This document shows positions 1-6,277 of a stretch of DNA of 9,626 bases, piece after piece (within the stretch, counting starts at the first letter, position 1; every line of letters begins with the position of its first letter). This DNA comes from JBBDNC01 sp040877875 (GTDB lineage: Bacteria; Bacteroidota; Rhodothermia; Balneolales; Balneolaceae), in NCBI GenBank assembly GCA_040877875.1, contig JBBDNC010000215.1, forward strand, positions 1-9,626, written 5' to 3'. The notes beneath the pieces were generated by a model. That model did no database searches. It was not told where the DNA came from and worked only from the letters and a program-made list of their open reading frames with translations. Both the position numbers and the translations under genes were made by a program.

Positions 1-296
1 TCACTGGCCATGCCGCTTCGAACCGGATAACGTCCCGTCAGCAAACCGGCCCGGCTGGGAGTACAAACACTGGCCGCAGCGTAAAAATTAGTCCATTTTT
101 GTCCCTCCGATGCCATTTTGTCGAGATGAGGAGTTCGGATATTGGGAGATCCGTACGAGCTTAAATCACCATATCCCATATCATCCGTAAAAATCACGAT
201 CATATTCGGTTTGGATTGATCAGGGTTCTGAGCGTCGGTGGTTGAAATCGGATAGAATCCGAGAAGAGCAATCAGGGCTATGGTTAGTTTTTTCAT
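1..296 (-). CDS. Secreted formylglycine-dependent sulfatase, N-terminal part (runs off window)
   Basis: The first 98 codons of a type I sulfatase, which hydrolyses sulfate esters on carbohydrates. A signal peptide (MKK followed by a hydrophobic stretch, residues 4-16, ending near TDAQ at 20-23) targets it to the periplasm or outside. Metal-binding residues appear as IFTDDMGYGD (35-44). The sulfatase signature CTPSRAGLLTGRY lies at 78-90; Cys78 would be converted to formylglycine by the C-x-P-S-R rule, which fits the aerobic FGE type. The start ATG (294-296) places the signal peptide correctly, and no strong Shine-Dalgarno precedes it. About three quarters of the protein lies beyond base 1. 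It follows a sulfatase remnant and a broken esterase on the same strand. Which sulfate ester it cleaves cannot be told from this part. Confidence 0.95.
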   Translation of the reverse strand, partial: MKKLTIALIALLGFYPISTTDAQNPDQSKPNMIVIFTDDMGYGDLSSYGSPNIRTPHLDKMASEGQKWTNFYAAASVCTPSRAGLLTGRYPVRSGMAS

Positions 297-340
297 GGAT
301 ATCGGTTTAATGTTAATAATCTGACTTCAATTTTAAATGG

Positions 341-562
341 TTACAGGAAGGAGATCAGAAATCCCTTACCTGATGGCCGGTTCCTCAGATTGCTTGACGT
401 GCCGGTCGATTCATTCTCCTGTTCCTCTGTCGGAGTCAGGTGCCATTTACCGACCATTGCCGTTGTACGGTAATCATTCAACTGAAGTAAAGAAGCGCTC
501 GTCATCCGATCTTCATCAATTACTGGTTGTTCCGGCTGTAACGGGAAATTACCAAAGCAGAT
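341..562 (-). pseudogene. Sulfatase remnant (internal fragment)
   Basis: An open stretch of 73 codons, bounded by TGA at 563-565 and TAA at 341-343, encodes residues typical of the middle of a sulfatase. PEQPVIDEDRMTSASLL is followed by LNDYRTTAMVGKWHL, the conserved GKWHLG-type block in which Lys and His contact the sulfate, and then by PSGKGF, like the W-P-T-G-K-G-F of some arylsulfatases. The N-terminal C-x-P-S-R region and the whole C-terminal half are missing, and no good start codon is present. It sits between the esterase and the intact sulfatase on the same strand. I read it as what is left of a second sulfatase gene after deletions. A short functional protein is very unlikely. The homology is recognised by eye. 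Confidence 0.75.
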
Positions 563-617
563 TCATTTTAGATAATTTCAATTAACTATCTATTAAGTAA
601 GTTGATATTAGCTTCCT

Positions 618-1505
618 TTACCGGTGGAAACTCTGGCTTATAAACTTCAGGACTTCCGGCAGAGCCGTGCGCCAGTAATCCCAATTATGGGCTCCTTCGC
701 GGACCCTGAACTCGTGTTCGATCTCCGCATCGATCATCGCGGCATGCAAATCCATATTTCCTTATATAAGGAAATCCTTGTCACCGCAGTCGATGTAATA
801 CTGCACCGAACCGAGGCTTTCGGACTCACCGTTTTCAACAAGCTGAAGAATGGAGTTATCCATATAGTGATCCGTCAGACGCTCTTCCCCTTCCAGATCC
901 TCGCCAAAAACGGGACCAAATACATTGTTCCAGTTTTCAACCTCCATTTCAGTCACCTCTTCCCGGGTCAGTACACCTGCACTCAAGGGAGCCGCCGCTG
1001 CAAATAAATCAGGATGTTTCATCGCCATAATCAGGGTTCCGTACCCACCCATGGACAGGCCGGCTACAGCCCGGAACTCTTTTTGGGGCCGTGTCCGGTA
1101 CGTCTCATCGATATGAGGGATGAATTCTTCAACAAAGAAGTCCTCATATCTCACTTCTCCGTTATAATTGTTGACATACCAGCTTACCCCGGCGTCCGGC
1201 ATAACGATGATCATTGAGGCGACATCCACCGACTTTAAATGTTTGTCGGCAATGGCTTTTGTCTGGCCGAATTGGATCCATCCGGTTTCGTCATCCGTAA
1301 AGCCATGCAACAGGTAGAGTACCGGGTAGTTTCGATTAGACTCTTCATAATCCGGCGGCAGATAGATACTGTATTGAACATCTTCTTCCAGGATGGAGCT
1401 ATCCACAACAAGGCTTTCCTGTATAGTTCCATGCTGGGCATCCGCAAGGAGAGGAATCCAGATAAAGAGAGAGACAAGCAAAAGATATTTGTTTCTTTTT
1501 TTCAT
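618..1505 (-). pseudogene. Secreted esterase (esterase D / CE1-like alpha/beta hydrolase) with in-frame stop
   Basis: The full homologous reading frame is 296 codons including a TAA at 762-764 (codon 248) and the natural TAA at 618-620. Upstream of the stop are a signal peptide (residues 1-24, ending ADAQ), the oxyanion strand YLLHGFTDDETGW (64-76), the nucleophile elbow GLSMGG with Ser151, and the acid region DCGDKDFL (239-246). Downstream, in the same frame, 47 codons continue the family with GNMDLHAAM and the catalytic-histidine motif REGAHNWDYW, then stop. The premature stop therefore removes the catalytic His, so the 247-residue product should be inactive unless the TAA is read through. 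Intact relatives (PF00756; feruloyl, acetyl-xylan and esterase-D types) remove acyl groups from polysaccharides. No length change is needed to align the two parts, so a point-type change rather than a frameshift made the stop. Confidence 0.85.
756..775. repeat. Perfect 20-bp palindrome containing the premature stop
   Basis: The sequence ATTTCCTTATATAAGGAAAT reads the same on both strands, and the match ends at 755/776. The TAA that interrupts the esterase (762-764, minus strand) lies within its central part. Confidence 0.9.
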
Positions 1506-1819
1506 AGTTCGGTTGATACTTTCGGGTTTAGGTTACGATGAAAATTAAAAAACCAGTCCGCCGGCCGGCGTATGATGATTGAGGCCCACATGGCTCACCA
1601 AGCTCCAATCGAACATTTTTTTACACGCGAAGCGATACAATCTTTACAAGTAGAAATTTATTTTTGGGTTAAGTGGAGCAAAACCATCCCTGCTTCCCCA
1701 CACGCCATTGAAACTTAAAAGGCTCCTTTCTTTATACCAAGAACTAGAGCTCACTACAAAATAGAATAGAATTAAATGGAATGGAAACTTAAGGTCAATA
1801 ATGGGTATGATTGGCCACA
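1506..1819. other. Intergenic region upstream of the esterase, no convincing gene
   Basis: It lies between the esterase start and the end of the lyase-like remnant. It holds a perfect GC palindrome (CGCCGGCCGGCG, 1559-1570) that on the minus strand is followed six bases later by six T residues; with only a four-base-pair stem this would be a poor terminator. The minus-strand frame over 1644-1800 is open but low in complexity and matches nothing I recognise. The stretch may be further decayed sequence linked to the remnant next to it. I see no clear promoter for the esterase. Confidence 0.5.
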
Positions 1820-2254
1820 TTATGTTGTAGATAGTGTGAATCGTCTCCAAGAGCGCGGGAAGAGGGAGCGGCCTTGTGGCCGTAGTCCCGTAAAATTCCC
1901 GGTCTCCACCTGCTGAGTGTGTTCGGCCGTAGTTTGCCATAACAACTCACCTGTTTCAGCATCATAAACCACCGCCCCCACCTCGCTGTGAGCTGCCACA
2001 AGCTCGCTCGTTCCGTCTGCGTCCAGATCTGCAAACCGATAGCTGTCCACATGATCCCGGTTATTATAAAACAGATCGAACCGGTTCCAGATCTCTTCCC
2101 CTTCTGAACTCAGTAACAGGGAGCCGGCAGCAATCTCCTCCCTGTCGTCGCCCGGGGCTGAAACGCAAAAACACCCGGTTCCGGATCCAATCCCCGATTC
2201 AAACATACAGTCTGTCTGACCGGCTGCTGTCCTGTTCAATCGGGGAAGTCTCAA
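1820..2254 (-). pseudogene. Remnant of a secreted FG-GAP/propeller protein, rhamnogalacturonan-lyase-like
   Basis: The open frame begins only with a TTG just after an in-frame TGA (2261-2263). Its convincing part runs from about GDDREEIAAG (2152) to ETGNF (1892). It reads like propeller blades: E-I-W-N, then FADLDADGTSEL, which resembles an FG-GAP or calcium-binding D-x-D-x-D-G loop, then VVYDAETGELLW and EHTQQVETGNF. Such repeats occur in rhamnogalacturonan-lyase-type and related carbohydrate-associated proteins of several hundred residues. Here both flanks degenerate: the N-terminal 30 residues and everything after GNF look unrelated. A second open frame upstream (2254-2349, with IGHPFFNLIVKPDTTVPE) may be another piece of the same gene in a shifted frame. 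No signal peptide remains. The exact family is uncertain; that it is broken is more certain. Confidence 0.5.
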
Positions 2255-2326
2255 TAGCTTTCAGGAACCGTTGTATCCGGCTTCACGATCAAATTAAAAA
2301 AAGGATGTCCGATCACCTTCCCCTGA

Positions 2327-2641
2327 TTAATCCATATGAAACACCTTTCTCAGGTATGTAACTTCCGGGGAGTGATCAGGATGAACTGTCATGAGATCCT
2401 TCATGTGATCCCACCATTTCTGCATGACGGGGAGCTCCGGAAGCCGGCCGGCCGAATGATCCTCTTCAAGTTTCTGAACGGCAATGAGCGTCCCGGTTTC
2501 TTCATCCAAAAAGATGGAGTAATCATGAATTCCCGCATCTTTGAGTGCCTGGAGGAGTTCAGGCCAGATTTCATCATGCCGTTTTTTGTATTCCTCTTCA
2601 CAGCCCGGTTTCAATTTCATCTTAAAAGCAATTTTTTTCAT
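2327..2641 (-). CDS. rhaM: L-rhamnose mutarotase
   Basis: A 104-residue protein of the L-rhamnose mutarotase family (usual length about 104), which interconverts the alpha and beta anomers of L-rhamnose in the cytoplasm so that downstream isomerase or dehydrogenase steps can proceed. The hallmark residues sit where the E. coli enzyme has them: Tyr18, His22 within KRHDEIWPEL, and Tyr41 in HDYSIFLDEE. A K-W-W pair lies at 75-77 and the usual C-terminal L-R-K-V-F-H-M-D closes the chain. The ATG lies inside the last codons of the sigma-factor gene (20-base overlap), with AGAGG about nine bases upstream, so translation is probably coupled. No rhamnose isomerase, kinase or aldolase is visible in the window. 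Some family members act on other sugars, but rhamnose or a close relative is the best guess. Confidence 0.93.
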   Translation of the reverse strand: MKKIAFKMKLKPGCEEEYKKRHDEIWPELLQALKDAGIHDYSIFLDEETGTLIAVQKLEEDHSAGRLPELPVMQKWWDHMKDLMTVHPDHSPEVTYLRKVFHMD

Positions 2642-3242
2642 GGATTTGGCCTCTATAATTCACCATCCCCTGCAATTGGCGGATGCCTTCGGAAACGTGA
2701 TTATACACACTTTGACGGTTAATGTTCATGATATGGGCGATTTCATGGGTTGACAACCCGCTATAAAATTTCAAATAGATTGCCTCCTTTTGCCGCCGGC
2801 TCAGAGAATCAACGGCTTCATATAGTTGTCTTTTATACTCCATTTGAGTTTCATGACGGATGAATACTTCCTCGACATTCAGGGGAGTCTCAAAGTAATC
2901 TTCAACAAAGATCCGGTCTCGATGATATCGATTTTTCTGTTTTTTGAGATTTCTAAACAATATTCGTCTCAAGGATGTCAGAAGATAGGATTTTACCAAA
3001 AAAGCCCTGGCGATCCCTTCCCTCCCTTTCCAGATGGTCAGAAATAGCTCCTGGATACCGTCTTTGACCAGATCATGCCGGGCTACCAATTTATAACCGT
3101 AGTTAAAAAGGCAACTGTAATAACAACAAAACAGTGTTGATAAAGCATCCGGGTCCCCTTTCCTGATGTCCAGCCATAGCTGTTCAGGATTGATTTCCGA
3201 ATGATTATTCCTTGTTGGATATCGATCGACAGGATTCGTCAT
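2622..3242 (-). CDS. ECF RNA polymerase sigma factor (FecI-like)
   Basis: A 206-residue sigma-70-family factor of the ECF type. Region 2 spans about 34-100 and includes the core-binding and -10 recognition helix around DGIQELFLTIW (61-71) and the YLLTSLRRILFRNLKKQ segment (86-102). Region 4 spans about 140-192, with a helix-turn-helix GLSTHEIAHIMNINRQSVYNHV that would read the -35 element. Bacteroidota relatives are usually paired with a FecR-like anti-sigma and a SusC/SusD transporter. Neither is here; the gene instead overlaps the rhamnose mutarotase by 20 bases. The context suggests control of the polysaccharide genes on this strand, but the target is inferred. The start ATG (3240-3242) gives a normal length, and the divergent SorC regulator lies 256 bases away. 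Confidence 0.92.
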   Translation of the reverse strand: MTNPVDRYPTRNNHSEINPEQLWLDIRKGDPDALSTLFCCYYSCLFNYGYKLVARHDLVKDGIQELFLTIWKGREGIARAFLVKSYLLTSLRRILFRNLKKQKNRYHRDRIFVEDYFETPLNVEEVFIRHETQMEYKRQLYEAVDSLSRRQKEAIYLKFYSGLSTHEIAHIMNINRQSVYNHVSEGIRQLQGMVNYRGQIHEKNCF

Positions 3243-3417
3243 AAATTCAAGCAGTTAATTTCGTGGAACCTGTCCCCGGCCCCCCTGGGTTGTTAAGCCC
3301 TGGCAGCTAACAATTCGGGAATAAAGCTCGTTTACCAGGTGCCGGAAGTAAATCAGAAACAAATATGGCCTTATCCTTCCGGAACACCTGAATTTTAAAA
3401 ATAATAATTTCTTGAAC

Positions 3418-3439
3418 ATATGTTCATTAATGAACATAT
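3418..3439. promoter_or_regulatory. Operator-like nested palindrome
   Basis: A perfect 22-base palindrome centred between 3428 and 3429. It overlaps a second perfect palindrome, GAACATATGTTC (3414-3425), giving three copies of the half-site GAACATA: 3414-3420, 3419-3425 (inverted) and 3432-3438. It lies 60-85 bases before the SorC-family regulator and on the far side of the sigma-factor start. A TGAACA/TGTTCA-like symmetry is the kind of site SorC/DeoR-type tetrameric repressors bind. I infer an autoregulatory operator, possibly shared by both divergent genes. Confidence 0.6.
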
Positions 3440-3441
3440 TG

Positions 3442-3483
3442 TTAGAATTAAACTACAAAATTGAGAACAAATTTCAATTCTAA
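3442..3483. promoter_or_regulatory. Second inverted-repeat pair before the regulator
   Basis: TTAGAATT (3442-3449) and AATTCTAA (3476-3483) are perfect inverted arms 26 bases apart. Between them AATTGA (3459-3464) and TCAATT (3474-3479) form another pair, similar in layout to ATTGAA-N-TTCAAT sites of B. subtilis DeoR, a SorC-family relative. The block ends 15 bases before the regulator start, where a bound repressor would block initiation. The sequence is AT-rich, so part of this could be chance. Confidence 0.4.
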
Positions 3484-3498
3484 AGTTCACCTGCTAAA

Positions 3499-4479
3499 AT
3501 GCCCAGATCGTCAGACTCCATTGATGTCCGGCTCATCAGTAAAGTAAGTCTGTTGTATTACCATCATGAATTAACCCAGCAGGAAATTGCCGACCGGCTC
3601 AATCTTTCCCGGCCAAAAGTTTCCAGACTCTTAAAACAGGCGCGTAAACAGGGCATCATTCAAATTTCAGTTTCCTTTCCGAATGGAAATTTTGTTGATT
3701 TGGAATCACGGCTTGAAAAAAAATTCAATCTCAAAGAAGCCCTGATTGTAGAAGCCGAGATCCCGGACAGGAGTGCAGGTGGGAGAGCATTAAAGCAACA
3801 ATTGGGAACAGCCGGTGCAGAATATCTGCATCGAACCGTTTCCGAAGGTGACACAATCGGAGTTACGTGGGGAACCACCCTGCAGGCGATGATGGAGGTG
3901 ATGCATCCCAAACCGACCAGGAATACAAATGTCGTACAAACTTTGGGGGGAGTGGGTCCCCCGGAGGCAAGAGCCCATGCCGTAGATATCGCCCGGCGCC
4001 TCTCCCAACTGCTTGACAGCCGGCTGACCCTTTTGCCGGCGCCGGGAATCGTGGATCACAAGGAAGCCAAACAGGTTCTGCTTTCCGATCGCCGTGTAAA
4101 AGAAGCTTTCAAACTTTTCAGCAAGATTAATACATTATATGTTGGCATCGGAGCATTAAGTACCAATCCTGTACTGGTCAGGGAGAGTCACGAGATTACC
4201 GACGAATTGTTACGTGATATTCTAAAATCCTATGCAGTGGGGGATATTGGCCTTAATTTTTTCGATGAAGCCGGGAAAAAAGCGGGAACCGTATTACATG
4301 ATCTGATCATCGGAATGACGTTCGAAGAATTGAAAAATGTCGAAACGGTGGTAGGCATTGCAGGAGGTGAGGAAAAGTTCAAATCTATTCTTGGCGCCCT
4401 CAGGGGACAGTTGATTGATGTTCTGATAACCGATCACCAAACGGCCGACAGACTGCTCATGAACGAAGAACGGAATTAA
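3499..4479 (+). CDS. SorC-family sugar-responsive transcriptional regulator
   Basis: A 326-residue protein of typical length for the SorC/DeoR (CggR, LsrR) family. The N-terminal winged helix-turn-helix is at about 12-55 (VSLLYYHHELTQQEIADRLN, then LSRPKVSRLLKQARKQGII). The sugar-binding domain (PF04198, related to the NagB/RpiA fold) fills about 60-320, with GDTIGVTWGTTLQ (116-128), TLGGVG (148-153), the YVGIGAL strand (214-220) and VVGIAGGEEK near the C-terminus. Such proteins are cytoplasmic repressors or activators released by phosphorylated sugars. The ATG follows an operator-like region and lacks a strong Shine-Dalgarno. The gene is divergent from the sigma/mutarotase pair and 31 bases upstream of the M1 peptidase. 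Its effector is unknown; a rhamnose- or deoxyribose-type phosphate is possible given the neighbours. Confidence 0.92.
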   Translation: MPRSSDSIDVRLISKVSLLYYHHELTQQEIADRLNLSRPKVSRLLKQARKQGIIQISVSFPNGNFVDLESRLEKKFNLKEALIVEAEIPDRSAGGRALKQQLGTAGAEYLHRTVSEGDTIGVTWGTTLQAMMEVMHPKPTRNTNVVQTLGGVGPPEARAHAVDIARRLSQLLDSRLTLLPAPGIVDHKEAKQVLLSDRRVKEAFKLFSKINTLYVGIGALSTNPVLVRESHEITDELLRDILKSYAVGDIGLNFFDEAGKKAGTVLHDLIIGMTFEELKNVETVVGIAGGEEKFKSILGALRGQLIDVLITDHQTADRLLMNEERN

Positions 4480-4510
4480 CCACTTTTTATGATACCTACT
4501 TAAACTCCAA

Positions 4511-6199
4511 ATGAGTCATCCCGTGAATTTATACCCATATCGTACTCTGATGCTTTTTTTGCTGGCACTCCTTTCACCTATCTGTCTGCAAGCTCAGGAT
4601 CCATCCGAATTTACGAGGGCCGATACGCTCCGCGGTTCGCTTACCCCGGAACGGGCATGGTGGAACGTTCTTTACTACGACCTTCATGTAAACGTTCAAC
4701 CGGAAGATTCAACGATCAGCGGACAGAACAACATCACATTCAGAGTCGTTGATGCGCCCCGAAAGATGCAGATCGATTTACAGGAGCCGCTGGAGATCGA
4801 CCGGGTGATTCAAAACGGAAAGGATCTCTCATGGAAGAGAAAAGGGGATGCCTTCTTTATCGACCTCCCGGGCAACCTGGAAACCGGCTCGGTTCAAACC
4901 GTTTCGATCCACTACTCGGGATCTCCCCGGATTGCACCCAATCCACCGTGGGACGGCGGGTTTATATGGGCGGAGGACGAAAATGTATACCCCTGGATTG
5001 CAACGGCCAACCAGGGGCTCGGGGCGAGCGTCTGGTGGCCCAACAAAGACCATCAAAGTGAAGAACCTGACAGTATGAGTATCCATATCACTGTCCCGAA
5101 TTCACTGGTAAACGTGTCAAACGGCAGGCTTGTCTCCCAATCGCCCCGTCATGACGGAACCACCACCTGGTCGTGGTTTGTCAGCAGTCCGATCAATAAT
5201 TACAACGTTGCCGTCAATGCCGGCAACTATGTGAATTTCAGGGATACCCTGAAGGGAGAAAAAGGAACCCTCGACCTCGACTACTGGGTTCTCGAACAGA
5301 ATCTCGACCTGGCACGGGAACAGTTCAAGCAGGTCAAGCCCATGCTGCAATGCTTCGAATACTGGTTCGGGCCCTACCCTTTTTATGAAGACAGTTTCAA
5401 ACTGGTAGAAACTCCGCACCTGGGAATGGAACACCAGAGTGCCATTGCTTACGGCAACAATTTTCAGAACGGTTACCTGGGAACGGATCTCTCGGGGACC
5501 GGGTGGGGCCTGCGGTTCGACTTCATCATCATCCATGAAACGGGACACGAGTGGTTCGGCAACAATCTGACAACCCAAGACATTGCAGATATGTGGGTCC
5601 ATGAAGGCTTTACCAACTACTCGGAAAGCCTGTATGTGGAGTGTATGTTCGGCCGGGAAGCCGGGGCTGAATATGTGATCGGTACCCGTCAGAATATTTC
5701 CAATCAAAGCCCGGTGATCGGAACATACGGGGTGAACCAGCGGGGATCCGGCGATATGTATTCAAAAGGAGGCAACCTGTTACACACCATCCGGCAGATC
5801 TTCAACGACGATGAAAAGTGGCGCCAGACGCTTCGCGAAATGAATGAAATTTACCGGCACAGCATCGTCACCTCAAAAAAAATCGAGGCTTTCATCAATC
5901 GGCGGATTGAATATGACCTGCAACCGGTATTCGACCAATACCTCCGCCATACTGACATTCCCGTTCTGGAGTACTATATAGAAGCGGATACATTATTCTA
6001 CCGCTGGTGGGCGGACGTTGAGGATTTCGATATGCCCGTAAAAGCCAGGCTAAGCGATGACGGCTATTCCATCATCCGGCCGACCACCGAAAACTGGAAA
6101 TCGACATCCCTGGATCTCGAAGGCAACTCTGCCTTCGAAGTGGATCGTAACTTTTACATCCGGACACACGCCCAAAGTAAAAAAAAGGAATCAATGTGA
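4511..6199 (+). CDS. Secreted M1-family zinc aminopeptidase
   Basis: A 562-residue exported metallopeptidase that removes N-terminal residues from peptides, probably in the periplasm. Residues 1-29 form a signal peptide ending LQAQ. An N-terminal beta-sandwich (about 45-240) leads to the thermolysin-like domain. The exopeptidase motif, usually G-x-M-E-N, is GMEHQSAIAYG (305-315), as in many Bacteroidota members. Zinc ligands are His342 and His346 in HETGHEWFGNN and Glu365 in WVHEGFTNYSE, with Glu343 as catalytic base. The transition-state tyrosine is probably Tyr417 in MYSKGGNLLH. The C-terminal ARM-like domain of larger M1 enzymes is short, as in the 550-620 residue subgroup. It starts 31 bases after the SorC regulator on the same strand, so co-transcription is likely. 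The physiological substrate cannot be told. Confidence 0.93.
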   Translation: MSHPVNLYPYRTLMLFLLALLSPICLQAQDPSEFTRADTLRGSLTPERAWWNVLYYDLHVNVQPEDSTISGQNNITFRVVDAPRKMQIDLQEPLEIDRVIQNGKDLSWKRKGDAFFIDLPGNLETGSVQTVSIHYSGSPRIAPNPPWDGGFIWAEDENVYPWIATANQGLGASVWWPNKDHQSEEPDSMSIHITVPNSLVNVSNGRLVSQSPRHDGTTTWSWFVSSPINNYNVAVNAGNYVNFRDTLKGEKGTLDLDYWVLEQNLDLAREQFKQVKPMLQCFEYWFGPYPFYEDSFKLVETPHLGMEHQSAIAYGNNFQNGYLGTDLSGTGWGLRFDFIIIHETGHEWFGNNLTTQDIADMWVHEGFTNYSESLYVECMFGREAGAEYVIGTRQNISNQSPVIGTYGVNQRGSGDMYSKGGNLLHTIRQIFNDDEKWRQTLREMNEIYRHSIVTSKKIEAFINRRIEYDLQPVFDQYLRHTDIPVLEYYIEADTLFYRWWADVEDFDMPVKARLSDDGYSIIRPTTENWKSTSLDLEGNSAFEVDRNFYIRTHAQSKKKESM

Positions 6200-6277
6200 C
6201 TTGGGTCCGGCAGGACTCCCTGAACAGGGGCTGAAGTGGCAAGCCGGTAAAATCTAAAATTCAGGGTATCCCATTAT

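Noticed and set aside
337..585. An open plus-strand frame of 82 codons
   Set aside because: The opposite strand carries the recognisable G-K-W-H-L sulfatase block, so the plus-strand frame is its shadow.
1559..1570. GC-rich palindrome followed by T residues on the minus strand, a possible terminator
   Set aside because: Only a four-base-pair stem can form with a four-base loop, and the T run is six bases away.
1644..1800. A minus-strand frame continuing through the region left of the lyase remnant
   Set aside because: Its translation is rich in hydrophobic and Ser/Lys residues, has no start or ribosome-binding site of its own, and matches nothing I know.
5117..5707. Long (196-codon) open frame antisense to the M1 peptidase
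   Set aside because: The plus strand encodes a complete M1 enzyme with all catalytic motifs; the antisense frame is a codon-bias shadow.
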